Source: CAWBRT01 sp050015355 (GTDB lineage Bacteria; Acidobacteriota; Terriglobia; Terriglobales; Acidobacteriaceae). From it: a stretch of 17,844 nucleotides of DNA. The stretch covers positions 1 through 17,844 of the forward strand of contig JBEKBO010000094.1 in NCBI GenBank assembly GCA_050015355.1, written 5' to 3'. Position 1 is the stretch's first letter. Every line of letters starts with the position of its first letter. The notes beneath the pieces were generated by a model. The model was not told where the DNA came from, made no database searches, and saw only the letters and a list, made by a program, of their open reading frames with translations. Position numbers and translations under genes: made by a program. Positions 1 through 7,280 of this stretch are shown piece after piece.

Positions 1-1
1 T

Positions 2-100
2 CTGCTGGAAGCCCTCGAACAGGCTGCTGCTCTGGCCCTCGCAGCTATCACCCCGGACAACGCCGCAGCTTGGTTCAAACACTGCGGATACGGTATATAG
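2..100 (+). CDS. IS630-like transposase, C-terminal end (partial)
   Basis: An open frame enters from the left edge and stops at TAG 98-100, giving 32 visible residues that end ITPDNAAAWFKHCGYGI. An ITP-x-(D/N)-AAxWFxHCGY tail is, from memory of the family, typical of the C-terminus of IS630/Tc1-mariner-type DDE transposases, which cut and paste their element at TA dinucleotides. The catalytic DDE residues would lie outside the window, so whether the copy is intact cannot be judged. It reads toward kdsC, 104 bp downstream. No clear right terminal inverted repeat of the element could be recognised after the stop. Confidence 0.6.
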   Translation: MLEALEQAAALALAAITPDNAAAWFKHCGYGI

Positions 101-150
101 CTTCATGGGAACCGCTCTAAGGAGCTGCCTGGAAATGTCGCGCTGCTACG

Positions 151-181
151 TTGGCCCCGGCTGCTAAAATCTAGTTAAAAT
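151..181 (+). promoter_or_regulatory. Possible sigma70-type promoter for kdsC
   Basis: TTGGCC (151-156) is followed after 19 bp by TAAAAT (176-181). A second TAAAAT (165-170) is part of a direct repeat of TAAAATCT. This would place the transcription start just before the kdsC ATG at 205. The match is weak and the spacer slightly long, so this is only a candidate. Confidence 0.2.
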
Positions 182-204
182 CTCCGGCGGCTTTCATAGG
201 ATAT

Positions 205-819
205 ATGTCCAGACCACGCGCAAAGAAGATCAAACTGCTCATCCTCGATGTTGATGGCGTCATGACCGACGGAAAAATCTACCTCTTCCCAGCCCCTGCC
301 GAAGTGCAGCAAGCGCTTCGCAAAGGCCGGGAGAAGTATGCCGACAAAGGCGGCTACACCGTCTCCAGCGATAGCATGGTCGAGGCGAAAGGCTTCCACG
401 CTCACGACGGGACAGCCATGTCGCTGGCCCAACTAGGCGGGATTAAGACCGCCATCATCACCAAGCGAGTCTCCGAGACCGTCCGGATTCGCTGTCGCGA
501 CCTGCGCATCGACCACGTCTACCAGGGAATCTCGGATAAGCTGGCGGCAATGCAGGAAATTCTGACGAAAGAGGGGCTCACGGCCGAGCAGGCAGCCTAC
601 CTTGGAGACGACGTGATCGACCTGCCCGCGATGCGCGCCTGCGGACTCGCCATGGCCGTGGCCAATGCGCGCGAATCGGTCAAACAGGTAGCTCACATCG
701 TCACCGAGCATGTTGGCGGAGACGGCGCAGTGCGCGATGCCGTGGAGTACATCCTGAAAGCACAGGGCACGCTGGATCGCGTGGTGGCTGCCTACATCGG
801 AGAGCGCTCACCAAACTAG
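205..819 (+). CDS. kdsC: KdsC-like 3-deoxy-D-manno-octulosonate 8-phosphate phosphatase (HAD family)
   Basis: This 204-residue cytoplasmic HAD hydrolase is expected to dephosphorylate KDO-8-phosphate to KDO for the lipopolysaccharide inner core. Motif I is LDVDGVMTDG (nucleophile D15, acid/base D17), motif II is IITKR (T86), the motif III lysine is K112 in ISDKL, and motif IV is YLGDDVIDLP (D135/D136/D139). The closing CGLAMAVANA and HIVTEHVGGDGAVRD segments are characteristic of C1-type KdsC tetramers. Known KdsC proteins are about 170-190 residues. The extra length here sits between motif I and the FHAHDG segment (about residues 29-60) and is charged and alanine-rich. ATG 205 is the first possible start after an in-frame stop; an AGGA lies only 3 nt upstream, so the ribosome site is poorly spaced. 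The stop codon TAG lies inside an inverted-repeat element. A related sugar-phosphate HAD phosphatase is the main alternative. Confidence 0.88.
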   Translation: MSRPRAKKIKLLILDVDGVMTDGKIYLFPAPAEVQQALRKGREKYADKGGYTVSSDSMVEAKGFHAHDGTAMSLAQLGGIKTAIITKRVSETVRIRCRDLRIDHVYQGISDKLAAMQEILTKEGLTAEQAAYLGDDVIDLPAMRACGLAMAVANARESVKQVAHIVTEHVGGDGAVRDAVEYILKAQGTLDRVVAAYIGERSPN

Positions 820-950
820 AACTGGTTGCATAAATGCGTTTTGGAAGAACCGGCAATCTCCTCAGGGGCTAAAGCCCGCACCATTACTGCTCTGGGCGGC
901 GCGGCTGAAGCCGCGCCCCTTCAAAGAAATATTTATGCAACCAGTTCTAG
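816..950. repeat. 135-bp MITE-like inverted-repeat element
   Basis: The ends are a perfect 20-bp inverted repeat: CTAGAACTGGTTGCATAAAT at 816-835 and its exact reverse complement at 931-950. Inside are two compact hairpins: GGGCT-AA-AGCCC (866-877) and a 9-bp stem GGCGCGGCT with a GA loop (898-917). The left terminal repeat contains the TAG stop of kdsC. The element has no coding capacity. It could be a non-autonomous mobile element or a REP-type palindrome, and the GC-rich hairpin may end kdsC transcription. Similar GGGCTAAAGCCC-type modules are, from memory, frequent in Acidobacteriota. Confidence 0.75.
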
Positions 951-1190
951 ACCAGTTTCGACCAAATAAAAATGCCCACCGATCCAATGCAATCCGACCG
1001 GCGGGCCACCGTTTCCCCTGAGGAGTTCAGGAGGTTTGTCTTCTTAGACACCATCGGCGGCAAAAAGTTAGCAATTTGGGGCCTGATAGCGCAAAAATAA
1101 TTCGGGGCAGTCCGCCACTAGCGGCAAGGCAGAGGGGGAATGCCACCGAATCAGTGCCGCTATTGCTTCTCTGACGGCGTAAACGGCTAG
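951..1190. other. Intergenic region, no gene seen
   Basis: This is the rest of the 371-bp gap between the convergent kdsC and pbp genes. No ORF with a start and ribosome site, and no tRNA, was found. A weak minus-strand hairpin, CCGC-TAGTG-GCGG (around 1112-1124), is followed some 10 nt later by an A/T-rich stretch and could end transcription of the minus-strand gene that stops at 1191. Confidence 0.4.
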
Positions 1191-3857
1191 TTAGTTGTTC
1201 CCTGGTGATGTCGGCTTCGAATTGCGCGGCGAGCCATTCTCGGCGTTGTTCTTGTCTTCGTCTCCCTTGAAGATCCCCAACACCTTTCCGAAGAAACCTT
1301 TTTTCTTCTCCGGCTGACCGGCGGAGGCTGGGGGTTGAGCAACAGGAGGTGCGCTCGGCCCTTGCGCTCGCTCGCCTGGGGGAAGGACCCTGGCCGGTCC
1401 GTTTGTCGTGGGAGGGGTAGGATTCGGCTGACCGACTCCGAAAATGCGCTGCAGGAAGTTGCGGCCGTCTCCCTGGTCGCAGGTCATGGTGGGCTCGGTG
1501 CCGGCGACGAAGGCCACGTTGTAGCCGTTGGGGCAGGAACTTGTCGACAGCAGGTTGGTGACCTTATCGAGGTGGACGTCGACCACGCCCGAAGGCGGCT
1601 GGAATGGGCCGGCGTTCTTATATTGCGGCAACTTAACGGCGCTCTTCATGAACTCCGCCCAGATGGGCGCCGCCGTCGCAGCGCCCGCCAGCTTCAGGTC
1701 GCTGTAATCGTCGTATCCGACCCAGACGATGCACAGCAGGTTCGTCGTGTATCCGGCAAACCAGGCGTCGTGCGAGGTGCCGGTCTTGCCGGCGGCGGGG
1801 GCGGTGAATCCGCGTGCGCGCACGGTGTAAGCCGTGCCGTTGTTCATCACCGACTCCATCATCGACGTCATGACGTAGGCGACGCGCGGGTCGAGCACCG
1901 GCCTGCTGTCGGTACTGTAATCCTGCACCACGTCGCCGTTGCGCGCCCGCACGGACTTGATCATTTGCGGGGAGACGCGCGCGCCAGAGTTGGCAAAAAC
2001 CGTGTAAGCGCCCGCCATATCGAGCGGGGTAGCGTCGTAGGCTCCCAGCGCCATTGCCGGAGTCGCTCTCACGGAAGCGATTCCCGCCGTCCTCGCCAGT
2101 TCCGCCACGTTGTTGTAGCCGACCATCTCCGCCAGCTTTACCGTAGCGTTGTTCAACGATTGGGCCAGCGCAAAGCGGGCGGTCACCTGTCCGTGGTACT
2201 CGTTTTTGTAATTACGCGGCTCGTAAATCTGATCGCCATAGGCGAACGTCGTGGGTGAATCGTCGATGAGAGTCGCCGCCGTGAACGCTTTGTCAGGCGA
2301 GCCTGTGATGGCCGTATTCACCGCGGCCGCATAAACGAAGGGCTTAAAAATCGATCCGGTAGGACGCTTGGCGACCGCGTGATTGAGCTGGCTGAAGCCG
2401 TAGTTGCGTCCGCCGACCAGCGCCAGCACCTCGCCGTTGTGAGGATCGAGGGCCACCAGCGCGACCTGCGGGATCGGGCCCGGAATCTCGTGAGTTTCGT
2501 AGTGGGCCGAGCTGCCTGTGCCAACCTTTACGCGTTTCGTGCGCTGCTTCTTGACCTGTTCGTCCACCAGCTTCATGCCGCTGCTGACGGCGTCGGCAGC
2601 CGCGCGCTGCAGCTCGGGGTCAAGCGTAGTGTAAATGCGGTAGCCCTGCTCGTTGAGATCATGCTCGCCAAGCGAGTTCTGCGCCGTGTCTTTCACCAGG
2701 TCGACAAAGTACGGGGCGTCGCTCGACTCCACGTTCATGGCCGCCAAGTTGAGGGAGGTAGCCTTCGCCTTGTCCGCCTGTTCGCGGGTAATCGCGCCGG
2801 TATCGGCCATCGACTCCAGCACCAGGTTGCGCCGTTCCACCGCGCGCTCGGGATGCCGGTACGGGGAAAGATAGCTTGGCCGCTGAATCAGCCCGGCCAG
2901 CATAGCCGCCTCGGGCAGCGTAAGATTTTTGACGTCTTTTCCGAAATAAGCCCGCGACGCCTCGCCAAAGCCGCTGATGGTGAACGAACCGCGCTGTCCC
3001 AGGTCAACTTGGTTGGCGTAGAGCTCAAAGATTTGTTTCTTGGTGAGTTTCTGTTCCAGCTCGAGGGCAATCAAAATCTCGATCAGCTTGCGCTTGATCC
3101 GCTTTTCGGGCGTGAGGAAGAACCCGCGCGAGAGCTGCATCGTGATGGTCGAGCCGCCCTGTTTGTGGCCGCCCGCCCGCAGATCGATCAGCGCCGCTTC
3201 CAGCAGCCGCCAATAATTCACTCCGCTGTGCTGAAAAAAACGGCGATCCTCAATCGCAACGACCGCGTCGACCAAGTCCTTAGGAAGGTCGTCGAACTTT
3301 ACCAGTTGGCGCTTGGTTCGTTGCTCGCCCTCGAATAGCTGGGTGAGGAGCTTAGGCTCGAGTTCGTAGCCGTCGAGACTCTGGCCCGCGTTGTTGCCGA
3401 TCCCCTCGATTCGATCAACCGAGTGGCCGAGGAAGTGAATTACCGCGCCATCCGGACTGTGATACGACTGCTCGCCCGGGTGAATTTCGAGCGAGATCGG
3501 CTTGATGCGAAACCACCCCATTCCCGTAGACCCATCTTCCTGCTCCCTGTAGCCGGCCCCGCGCAATCGGTTGGCGACTTCCTCGATGCCGATGTGATCT
3601 CCCGCTCGAACGACCTCGGCACGGCCATAAATCCTGGCTGAAGTATTGAAGATGGGACCACGCATGCGCCGGTCGATGATGCGTTCGTACTTGACGTGAT
3701 AGAACGCGAAGACGCCGAATATCACCGTGCTCAGGATGATGAAGGCCGCGACCGCCGTACGCAGGACGGGATCTGTCAGATAAGAACCGCGACTCCGGCC
3801 ACCTTTTCGGCGCTCCGGTGTGCGTTTCCACTGCGGGATTTTAATTTTTATAGCCAC
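1191..3857 (-). CDS. Bifunctional penicillin-binding protein, PBP1A/1B class (transglycosylase/transpeptidase)
   Basis: This 888-residue class A PBP polymerises lipid II glycan strands and cross-links stem peptides at the outer face of the inner membrane. In order it has a basic cytoplasmic tail, one TM helix (about 33-55), a UB2H-like segment (about 72-160, ARIYGRAEVVRAGD...GYREQ) as in E. coli PBP1B, the GT51 domain and the transpeptidase. The GT51 domain carries catalytic E203 in AIEDRRFF and the motifs GGSTITMQL and RKLIEILIALELE. The transpeptidase carries S502-x-x-K505 in GSIFKPF, S567-L-N569 and K691-T-G-T. From about 810 the C-terminus is a Pro/Ala/Asn-rich low-complexity tail with a basic KKKGFFGK patch. 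The start is GTG 3857: an in-frame TAA lies 3 nt upstream and no later methionine precedes the TM segment. No Shine-Dalgarno is visible. UB2H in E. coli docks the lipoprotein LpoB; no activator gene is recognised here. Confidence 0.95.
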   Translation of the reverse strand: MAIKIKIPQWKRTPERRKGGRSRGSYLTDPVLRTAVAAFIILSTVIFGVFAFYHVKYERIIDRRMRGPIFNTSARIYGRAEVVRAGDHIGIEEVANRLRGAGYREQEDGSTGMGWFRIKPISLEIHPGEQSYHSPDGAVIHFLGHSVDRIEGIGNNAGQSLDGYELEPKLLTQLFEGEQRTKRQLVKFDDLPKDLVDAVVAIEDRRFFQHSGVNYWRLLEAALIDLRAGGHKQGGSTITMQLSRGFFLTPEKRIKRKLIEILIALELEQKLTKKQIFELYANQVDLGQRGSFTISGFGEASRAYFGKDVKNLTLPEAAMLAGLIQRPSYLSPYRHPERAVERRNLVLESMADTGAITREQADKAKATSLNLAAMNVESSDAPYFVDLVKDTAQNSLGEHDLNEQGYRIYTTLDPELQRAAADAVSSGMKLVDEQVKKQRTKRVKVGTGSSAHYETHEIPGPIPQVALVALDPHNGEVLALVGGRNYGFSQLNHAVAKRPTGSIFKPFVYAAAVNTAITGSPDKAFTAATLIDDSPTTFAYGDQIYEPRNYKNEYHGQVTARFALAQSLNNATVKLAEMVGYNNVAELARTAGIASVRATPAMALGAYDATPLDMAGAYTVFANSGARVSPQMIKSVRARNGDVVQDYSTDSRPVLDPRVAYVMTSMMESVMNNGTAYTVRARGFTAPAAGKTGTSHDAWFAGYTTNLLCIVWVGYDDYSDLKLAGAATAAPIWAEFMKSAVKLPQYKNAGPFQPPSGVVDVHLDKVTNLLSTSSCPNGYNVAFVAGTEPTMTCDQGDGRNFLQRIFGVGQPNPTPPTTNGPARVLPPGERAQGPSAPPVAQPPASAGQPEKKKGFFGKVLGIFKGDEDKNNAENGSPRNSKPTSPGNN

Positions 3858-4110
3858 TTTTTATGAGTGCGGATGCCACCCCTGGCACGCAAGGTGCCCA
3901 GTGGAATGTTTAAACCGGAAGAGCTGACGGTAAGCCATCGCGGGCCTGTCCTGCAATAAAACCTTTATGTATTTCATATTCCGCAGCCCGGGAAATCCGA
4001 TGGAGCGGCCCATGATGCTCTGACAAACTGAGCCACATTAGCCTTAAACCCGAGGTCGATCCTCTCGGCTATCCCGGAGCGTGTCTTTATTTATTGTAAC
4101 TGTAAACGCT
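3858..4110. other. Intergenic region upstream of the PBP gene
   Basis: This stretch should hold the minus-strand promoter and leader of the PBP gene. It contains a 5-bp stem CCGAG/CTCGG (4050-4054 with 4064-4068). It also contains a 42-codon minus-strand ORF (4038 to 3910, ATG, no recognisable family, only AAGG as a ribosome site), which I do not call as a gene. On the minus strand the segment around 4010-4040 resembles a tRNA D-arm, but no tRNA can be completed. Confidence 0.35.
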
Positions 4111-4128
4111 GTCCGGGAGCTCTCGGAC
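4111..4128 (-). terminator. Possible weak terminator after the proS-linked small gene
   Basis: The segment GTCCGGGAGCTCTCGGAC is a near-perfect 18-bp palindrome whose minus-strand form starts 1 nt after the TGA stop of the small membrane protein gene (4130-4132). Minus-strand sequence after it is AGCGTTT, a poor U-tract. It may be a weak terminator or an mRNA-stabilising hairpin. Confidence 0.3.
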
Positions 4129-4129
4129 C

Positions 4130-4471
4130 TCAGATCCGCTTATTCTTCGTCGATGGAGCAAACTTCAGGTCGATTGGGTGGATAGGAAGATCAACATGGA
4201 TGGTGTACTCCGCCGATATCGAAATCTCATTCCCGGCACGCCGCACTCGAATCTGCTCAAGCCTTAAGGGGATTCCGTAATCTCGTCCCCTTGTCGCGAC
4301 CGACTGCTGAATGTCTGCTTCCGATCTGGTCGTATATGACTCGACCATCGCAGCCTGCTCCAGGTCGCTCTGGAATTGGTAATACGTGTAATACACGGGT
4401 GCTACTTTTGAGCCGACGTACACAGCACTGCCCACAATCATTATTATCAGCAGTGGTTTCAGTCGGAACAT
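4130..4471 (-). CDS. Small membrane-anchored protein, DUF4845-like
   Basis: This 113-residue protein of unknown function has one N-terminal TM or signal-anchor helix (about 6-22, LLIIMIVGSAVYVGSKVAP). A periplasmic part follows, with an alternating polar/hydrophobic pattern and the segment EISISAEYTIHVDLP. The architecture (short anchor, helical 'RSEADIQQSVATRGRDYGI', then beta strands ending in a Y-x-I-x-V-D-L segment) resembles the DUF4845 family; that is inference from pattern, not a search. The start ATG 4471 has a good ribosome site (GAGG, 4 nt spacing). The gene begins 13 bp after the proS stop, so the two are probably co-transcribed, which is an association and not proof of a shared role. 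A hairpin follows its stop directly. Confidence 0.7.
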   Translation of the reverse strand: MFRLKPLLIIMIVGSAVYVGSKVAPVYYTYYQFQSDLEQAAMVESYTTRSEADIQQSVATRGRDYGIPLRLEQIRVRRAGNEISISAEYTIHVDLPIHPIDLKFAPSTKNKRI

Positions 4472-4484
4472 AAAACCTCATTTC

Positions 4485-6281
4485 TTAACCGGCGCAGCGA
4501 ACCAGCTCCGCCACCACGGCATTAACCTCGGCAATCATCACATCGCGGCTCGCCCGCGTCGACCGGGTAATTACCTCAACTTTTCCCTCAGCAAGCTTTT
4601 TCCCGACATTGATCCTAAAAGGGATGCCCACCAGGTCCGCATCCTTGAACTTAACCCCCGGGCGCTCGTCGCGGTCGTCCAGCAGGACCTCCAACCCAGC
4701 CTCCTCCAGGTCGGCAGCAATTTGTCGAGCAGCGCTGGAGAGCTTGGCGTCCGCTACGTTGGTCGGCACCACGATAACTTCAAACGGGGCAATCCGCGGC
4801 GGCAGCCAGAAGCCGTTTTCGTCGTGGTTTTGCTCGATCACGGAGGTCAGAATGCGCTCGATGCCGATGCCGTAGCTGCCCATGATCGGCGTGACCTCCT
4901 TGCCGTCCTTATCGAGAACGCGAGCCCCCATCGATTCCGAATACTTGTATCCCAGCTTGAAGATGTGGCCGATTTCCACTGTCTTGCCCAACTTCAACGG
5001 TTGCCCACAGTTGGGACAGCCTTCGCCCTCAACCACACTCCTCAGGTCGGCATAGCCAGTGTGCTGAAAAGTGACATCCGGCGTCAGATTACGAAGGTGA
5101 TAGCCCTCTCGATTGGCGCCTCCAACCATGTTCTTGCGGCCGCGCAGCGCCTCGTCCACCAGGACGACGAAATCGCCAGCCTCGCCCGTATAGCGGCGCT
5201 TGCCTTTATCCTCGACCATTCGCACTAGATTCAGTCCCAGCGGACCCAGGTAGCCGGCAGGCGAGCCGAAATACCGTACGATCTCCTCGTCGTGCATCGG
5301 ACGAAACTCGCGCCCCTCGACGGCCGAAACCAGCTTGGCTTCGTTCATCTGGTCGTTGCCTCGCATCAGCACCAGCAGCGGACGCCAGATAGCCTCTCCG
5401 GCCCGCGACACGCCATCGTGCAGCATGAAGGCCAGCGATTTGATGTTGTTATTAGGCGAATACTTGAGGAACGCGGCAACCTCGTCGATGGTTTTCGTCC
5501 CCGGAGTTTCCACCAGCTCCGGCGTGCCGTCGCCTGTGGGGGCCAGATCTTCCGTGGGCGGCAACTTCGAGCTGGCCTTTTCCAGGTTGGCGGCGTATCC
5601 GCAGGCCGCGCAGCTTGCCACCAGGTCTTCACCGGCATCGGTGTAGACCATGAACTCGTGCGACTGCGACCCGCCCATCGCGCCGGAATGGGCTTCCACC
5701 ACCACGTAGTCCAGTCCGCAACGTTCAAAAATGCGGCAGTAGACCTCGTAATGCTTCTTGTAGCTCACATCAAGGCCGGCGGCGTCCAGGTCGAAGGAGT
5801 ACGAGTCCTTCATGGTGAACTGCCGCACCCGCAAGAGTCCGGACTTGGGACGCGGCTCGTCGCGAAATTTGCTCTGGATCTGGTACCAGATCTGCGGAAG
5901 CTGCTTGTAGCTGCGCAGTTCCTTGCGCGCAATGTCGGTCATCACCTCTTCGTGCGTCATGCCCAGGCAAAGATCGGCGCCCTTGCGATCCTTCAGGCGG
6001 AACATGTTGTCGCCCATGCCCGTCCAGCGCCCGCTCGCCTCCCAGATCTCGCGCGGATGCAGCGCCGGGAGATAGAATTCCTGCCCAATCGTGTTCATCT
6101 CCTGCCGCACTACGTCGCGGATCTTCAGGATGGCCCTCTGGCCGAGGTACAGATAGCTGTAAATTCCAGCCGACAGTTGCCGTATGTAACCGGCGCGGAC
6201 CAGGAATTTGTGGCTGGCGACTTCCGCGTCAGCCGGGGCTTCGCGAAGCGTGGGTATAAAAAGTCGAGACCAAAGTTGCAT
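4485..6281 (-). CDS. proS: Prolyl-tRNA synthetase, bacterial type with editing domain
   Basis: This 598-residue cytoplasmic class II aminoacyl-tRNA synthetase charges tRNA-Pro with proline. The N-terminal catalytic core shows motif 1 around residues 50-75, the TLxxE-equivalent MTHEE (108-112) and motif 2, FRDEPRPKSGLLRVRQF (139-155). Motif 3 is YGIGIERILTSVIEQ (470-484). The insertion editing domain (INS), which removes Ala-tRNA-Pro, occupies roughly 220-410. Two CxxC pairs, C224/C227 and C422/C425, flank this insert. The C-terminal anticodon-binding domain runs from about 500 (FEVIVVPTN...LLDDRDERPGVKFKDADL). Length matches the bacterial ProS type. The ATG at 6281 gives the canonical MxxWSRxFIPTLREAP opening. 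The ribosome site is weak. It is followed at 13 bp by a small membrane protein gene. Confidence 0.97.
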   Translation of the reverse strand: MQLWSRLFIPTLREAPADAEVASHKFLVRAGYIRQLSAGIYSYLYLGQRAILKIRDVVRQEMNTIGQEFYLPALHPREIWEASGRWTGMGDNMFRLKDRKGADLCLGMTHEEVMTDIARKELRSYKQLPQIWYQIQSKFRDEPRPKSGLLRVRQFTMKDSYSFDLDAAGLDVSYKKHYEVYCRIFERCGLDYVVVEAHSGAMGGSQSHEFMVYTDAGEDLVASCAACGYAANLEKASSKLPPTEDLAPTGDGTPELVETPGTKTIDEVAAFLKYSPNNNIKSLAFMLHDGVSRAGEAIWRPLLVLMRGNDQMNEAKLVSAVEGREFRPMHDEEIVRYFGSPAGYLGPLGLNLVRMVEDKGKRRYTGEAGDFVVLVDEALRGRKNMVGGANREGYHLRNLTPDVTFQHTGYADLRSVVEGEGCPNCGQPLKLGKTVEIGHIFKLGYKYSESMGARVLDKDGKEVTPIMGSYGIGIERILTSVIEQNHDENGFWLPPRIAPFEVIVVPTNVADAKLSSAARQIAADLEEAGLEVLLDDRDERPGVKFKDADLVGIPFRINVGKKLAEGKVEVITRSTRASRDVMIAEVNAVVAELVRCAG

Positions 6282-6298
6282 GATTGTGAGACCGCCTT

Positions 6299-6326
6299 GT
6301 CTAATGTGCTACGTCTAATATGCTGC
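6299..6326 (-). repeat. Tandem 14-bp repeat in the proS leader
   Basis: GTCTAATGTGCTAC (6299-6312) is followed immediately by GTCTAATATGCTGC (6313-6326), with 12 of 14 bases identical. The pair lies 18-45 bp upstream of the proS ATG, where a regulator or a leader structure could act. Its function is unknown. A chance duplication is possible. Confidence 0.4.
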
Positions 6327-6403
6327 GAAGGTAAGCGGAATAAAGATTGTAACAAGTAAGCGCGGCAATCTCCGAGCACGGCCAGAACCGGGAATTGCTG
6401 GTG

Positions 6404-6472
6404 CCCCACGTTCGCCCGTGTCGGGGTCCCCGACGAGGCTCGGCTCGTTGGGGTGACTGGGCTAACGTGGGG
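6404..6472. repeat. Palindromic repeat with nested hairpin module
   Basis: CCCCACGTTCGCCC (6404-6417) pairs with GGGCTAACGTGGGG (6459-6472), 13 of 14 bases. Between the arms is a GC-rich module (6421-6456): CGGGGTCCCCG, a small stem ACGAG/CTCGT, then TGGGGTGA. A related module sits inside an unrelated repeat near 9.3 kb. The element lies in the 312-bp gap between the divergent proS and ATL genes and has no plausible coding content. An ATG at 6453 in the ATL frame falls inside it and is not a credible start. Confidence 0.65.
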
Positions 6473-6593
6473 TAGTTGCTTCGCGTGGCGGCGAATTCAT
6501 ACCGGATTCGCGGAAGGTATATTCGGAGAAGAACCGGCCATTCAATTCGGCGGTGAAATCAGCAAGCGCGTGCTGCTGGAAAGGAAACCTGGC

Positions 6594-6989
6594 GTGGCAA
6601 AGAAGGCAAAGGCTCCAAGCAGTGGAGCGAACGCTGCCGGAGGCTCCATGTTTCGCGACATCCTCAGGCAGATTCGCCGCATTCCGCGCGGCCAGGTCGC
6701 CACCTACGGCGATGTGGCCTATGCGGCAGGGTATCCGGGAGCGGCGCGCCAGGTCGCCTGGGCTCTGCACGGTTGCGGACGCACGGTCCCGTGGCAGCGC
6801 GTGATCGGCAGCGGCGGCAAAATCCTCTGCACTGGAGAACTCGGCTTCGAACAGCGTCTGCGGCTGCAGGGCGAGGGCGTCGAATTCACCGGGATGCGTG
6901 TGCGCATCGAGCAGCATCGCTTCCACTTCTTCGGCAACAAGAAGGGCGGCAAAGGGAAGAAAAATCGGGCAGGGAAGCGGAACAAATAA
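6594..6989 (+). CDS. Alkyltransferase-like protein (ATL), MGMT family without the active-site cysteine
   Basis: This protein of about 131 residues has the DNA-binding C-terminal fold of O6-alkylguanine-DNA alkyltransferase: IPRGQVATYGDVA (DNA-damage-sensing Tyr38), the arginine finger in GAARQVAWAL (Arg52) and then PWQRVI. In true alkyltransferases the last motif is PCHRV; here Trp67 replaces the acceptor cysteine. ATL proteins bind O6-alkylguanine without repairing it and, in characterised species, hand the lesion to nucleotide excision repair. The tail is Lys/Gly-rich. The chosen start is GTG 6594, with AAAGGA 8 nt upstream. ATG 6648 with GGAGG 4 nt upstream would give a 113-residue protein starting MFRDILR and is an equal rival. 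An ATG further upstream (6453) lies inside a repeat and is unlikely. Confidence 0.88.
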   Translation: MAKKAKAPSSGANAAGGSMFRDILRQIRRIPRGQVATYGDVAYAAGYPGAARQVAWALHGCGRTVPWQRVIGSGGKILCTGELGFEQRLRLQGEGVEFTGMRVRIEQHRFHFFGNKKGGKGKKNRAGKRNK

Positions 6990-7280
6990 ATGCACGGATT
7001 TCTCGCTTGCCCGGACAATCCTATCTTCTTCAGCGCGGGCGCTCTGGTCGGTGGTTTTGGGAGTTGGTCAATCTCCGGATTGCCGCCGAGATGCCCAAAC
7101 CCGCTACTTCAGGAGTTCCCGATATGTTACGGTGTATTCACCGGCTGCCAAAGTTTGCTCTGCTGTGGGGCGGGGGTAAATATTTTGCGCTACGCCTGTT
7201 TGGCTCACACATTCCATACGGCCAGTCGAGCCGGTTGATCCGACGACAAGGTAATGACGACATAGAGGGAGCAGAACACG
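6990..7280. other. Intergenic region, no gene supported
   Basis: An 82-codon ATG frame begins directly after the ATL stop (6990-7238), but it has an unnatural Cys/Pro/Gly composition and no ribosome site. No family resemblance, terminator or repeat was recognised. The last 20 bases hold the ribosome site GAGGGA of the next gene. Confidence 0.35.

Noticed and set aside
2379..3338. 319-codon plus-strand ORF (and 1335-2258) opposite the PBP gene
   Set aside because: Both lie entirely within the PBP coding region on the other strand and show no family features.
4000..4085. tRNA-like segment on the minus strand (GGCTCAGTTTGTCAGAGC resembles a D-arm)
   Set aside because: No 5-bp anticodon stem with a 7-nt loop, no TTCRA T-loop and no matching acceptor stem can be built. 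It is at most a chance match or a decayed relic.
5292..6359. 355-codon plus-strand ORF opposite proS
   Set aside because: It is a shadow of the prolyl-tRNA synthetase reading frame, with His/Arg/Val-rich composition and no motif or ribosome site.
6990..7238. 82-codon ORF directly after the ATL gene
   Set aside because: It has no ribosome site, an odd Cys/Gly/Pro composition and no family resemblance.
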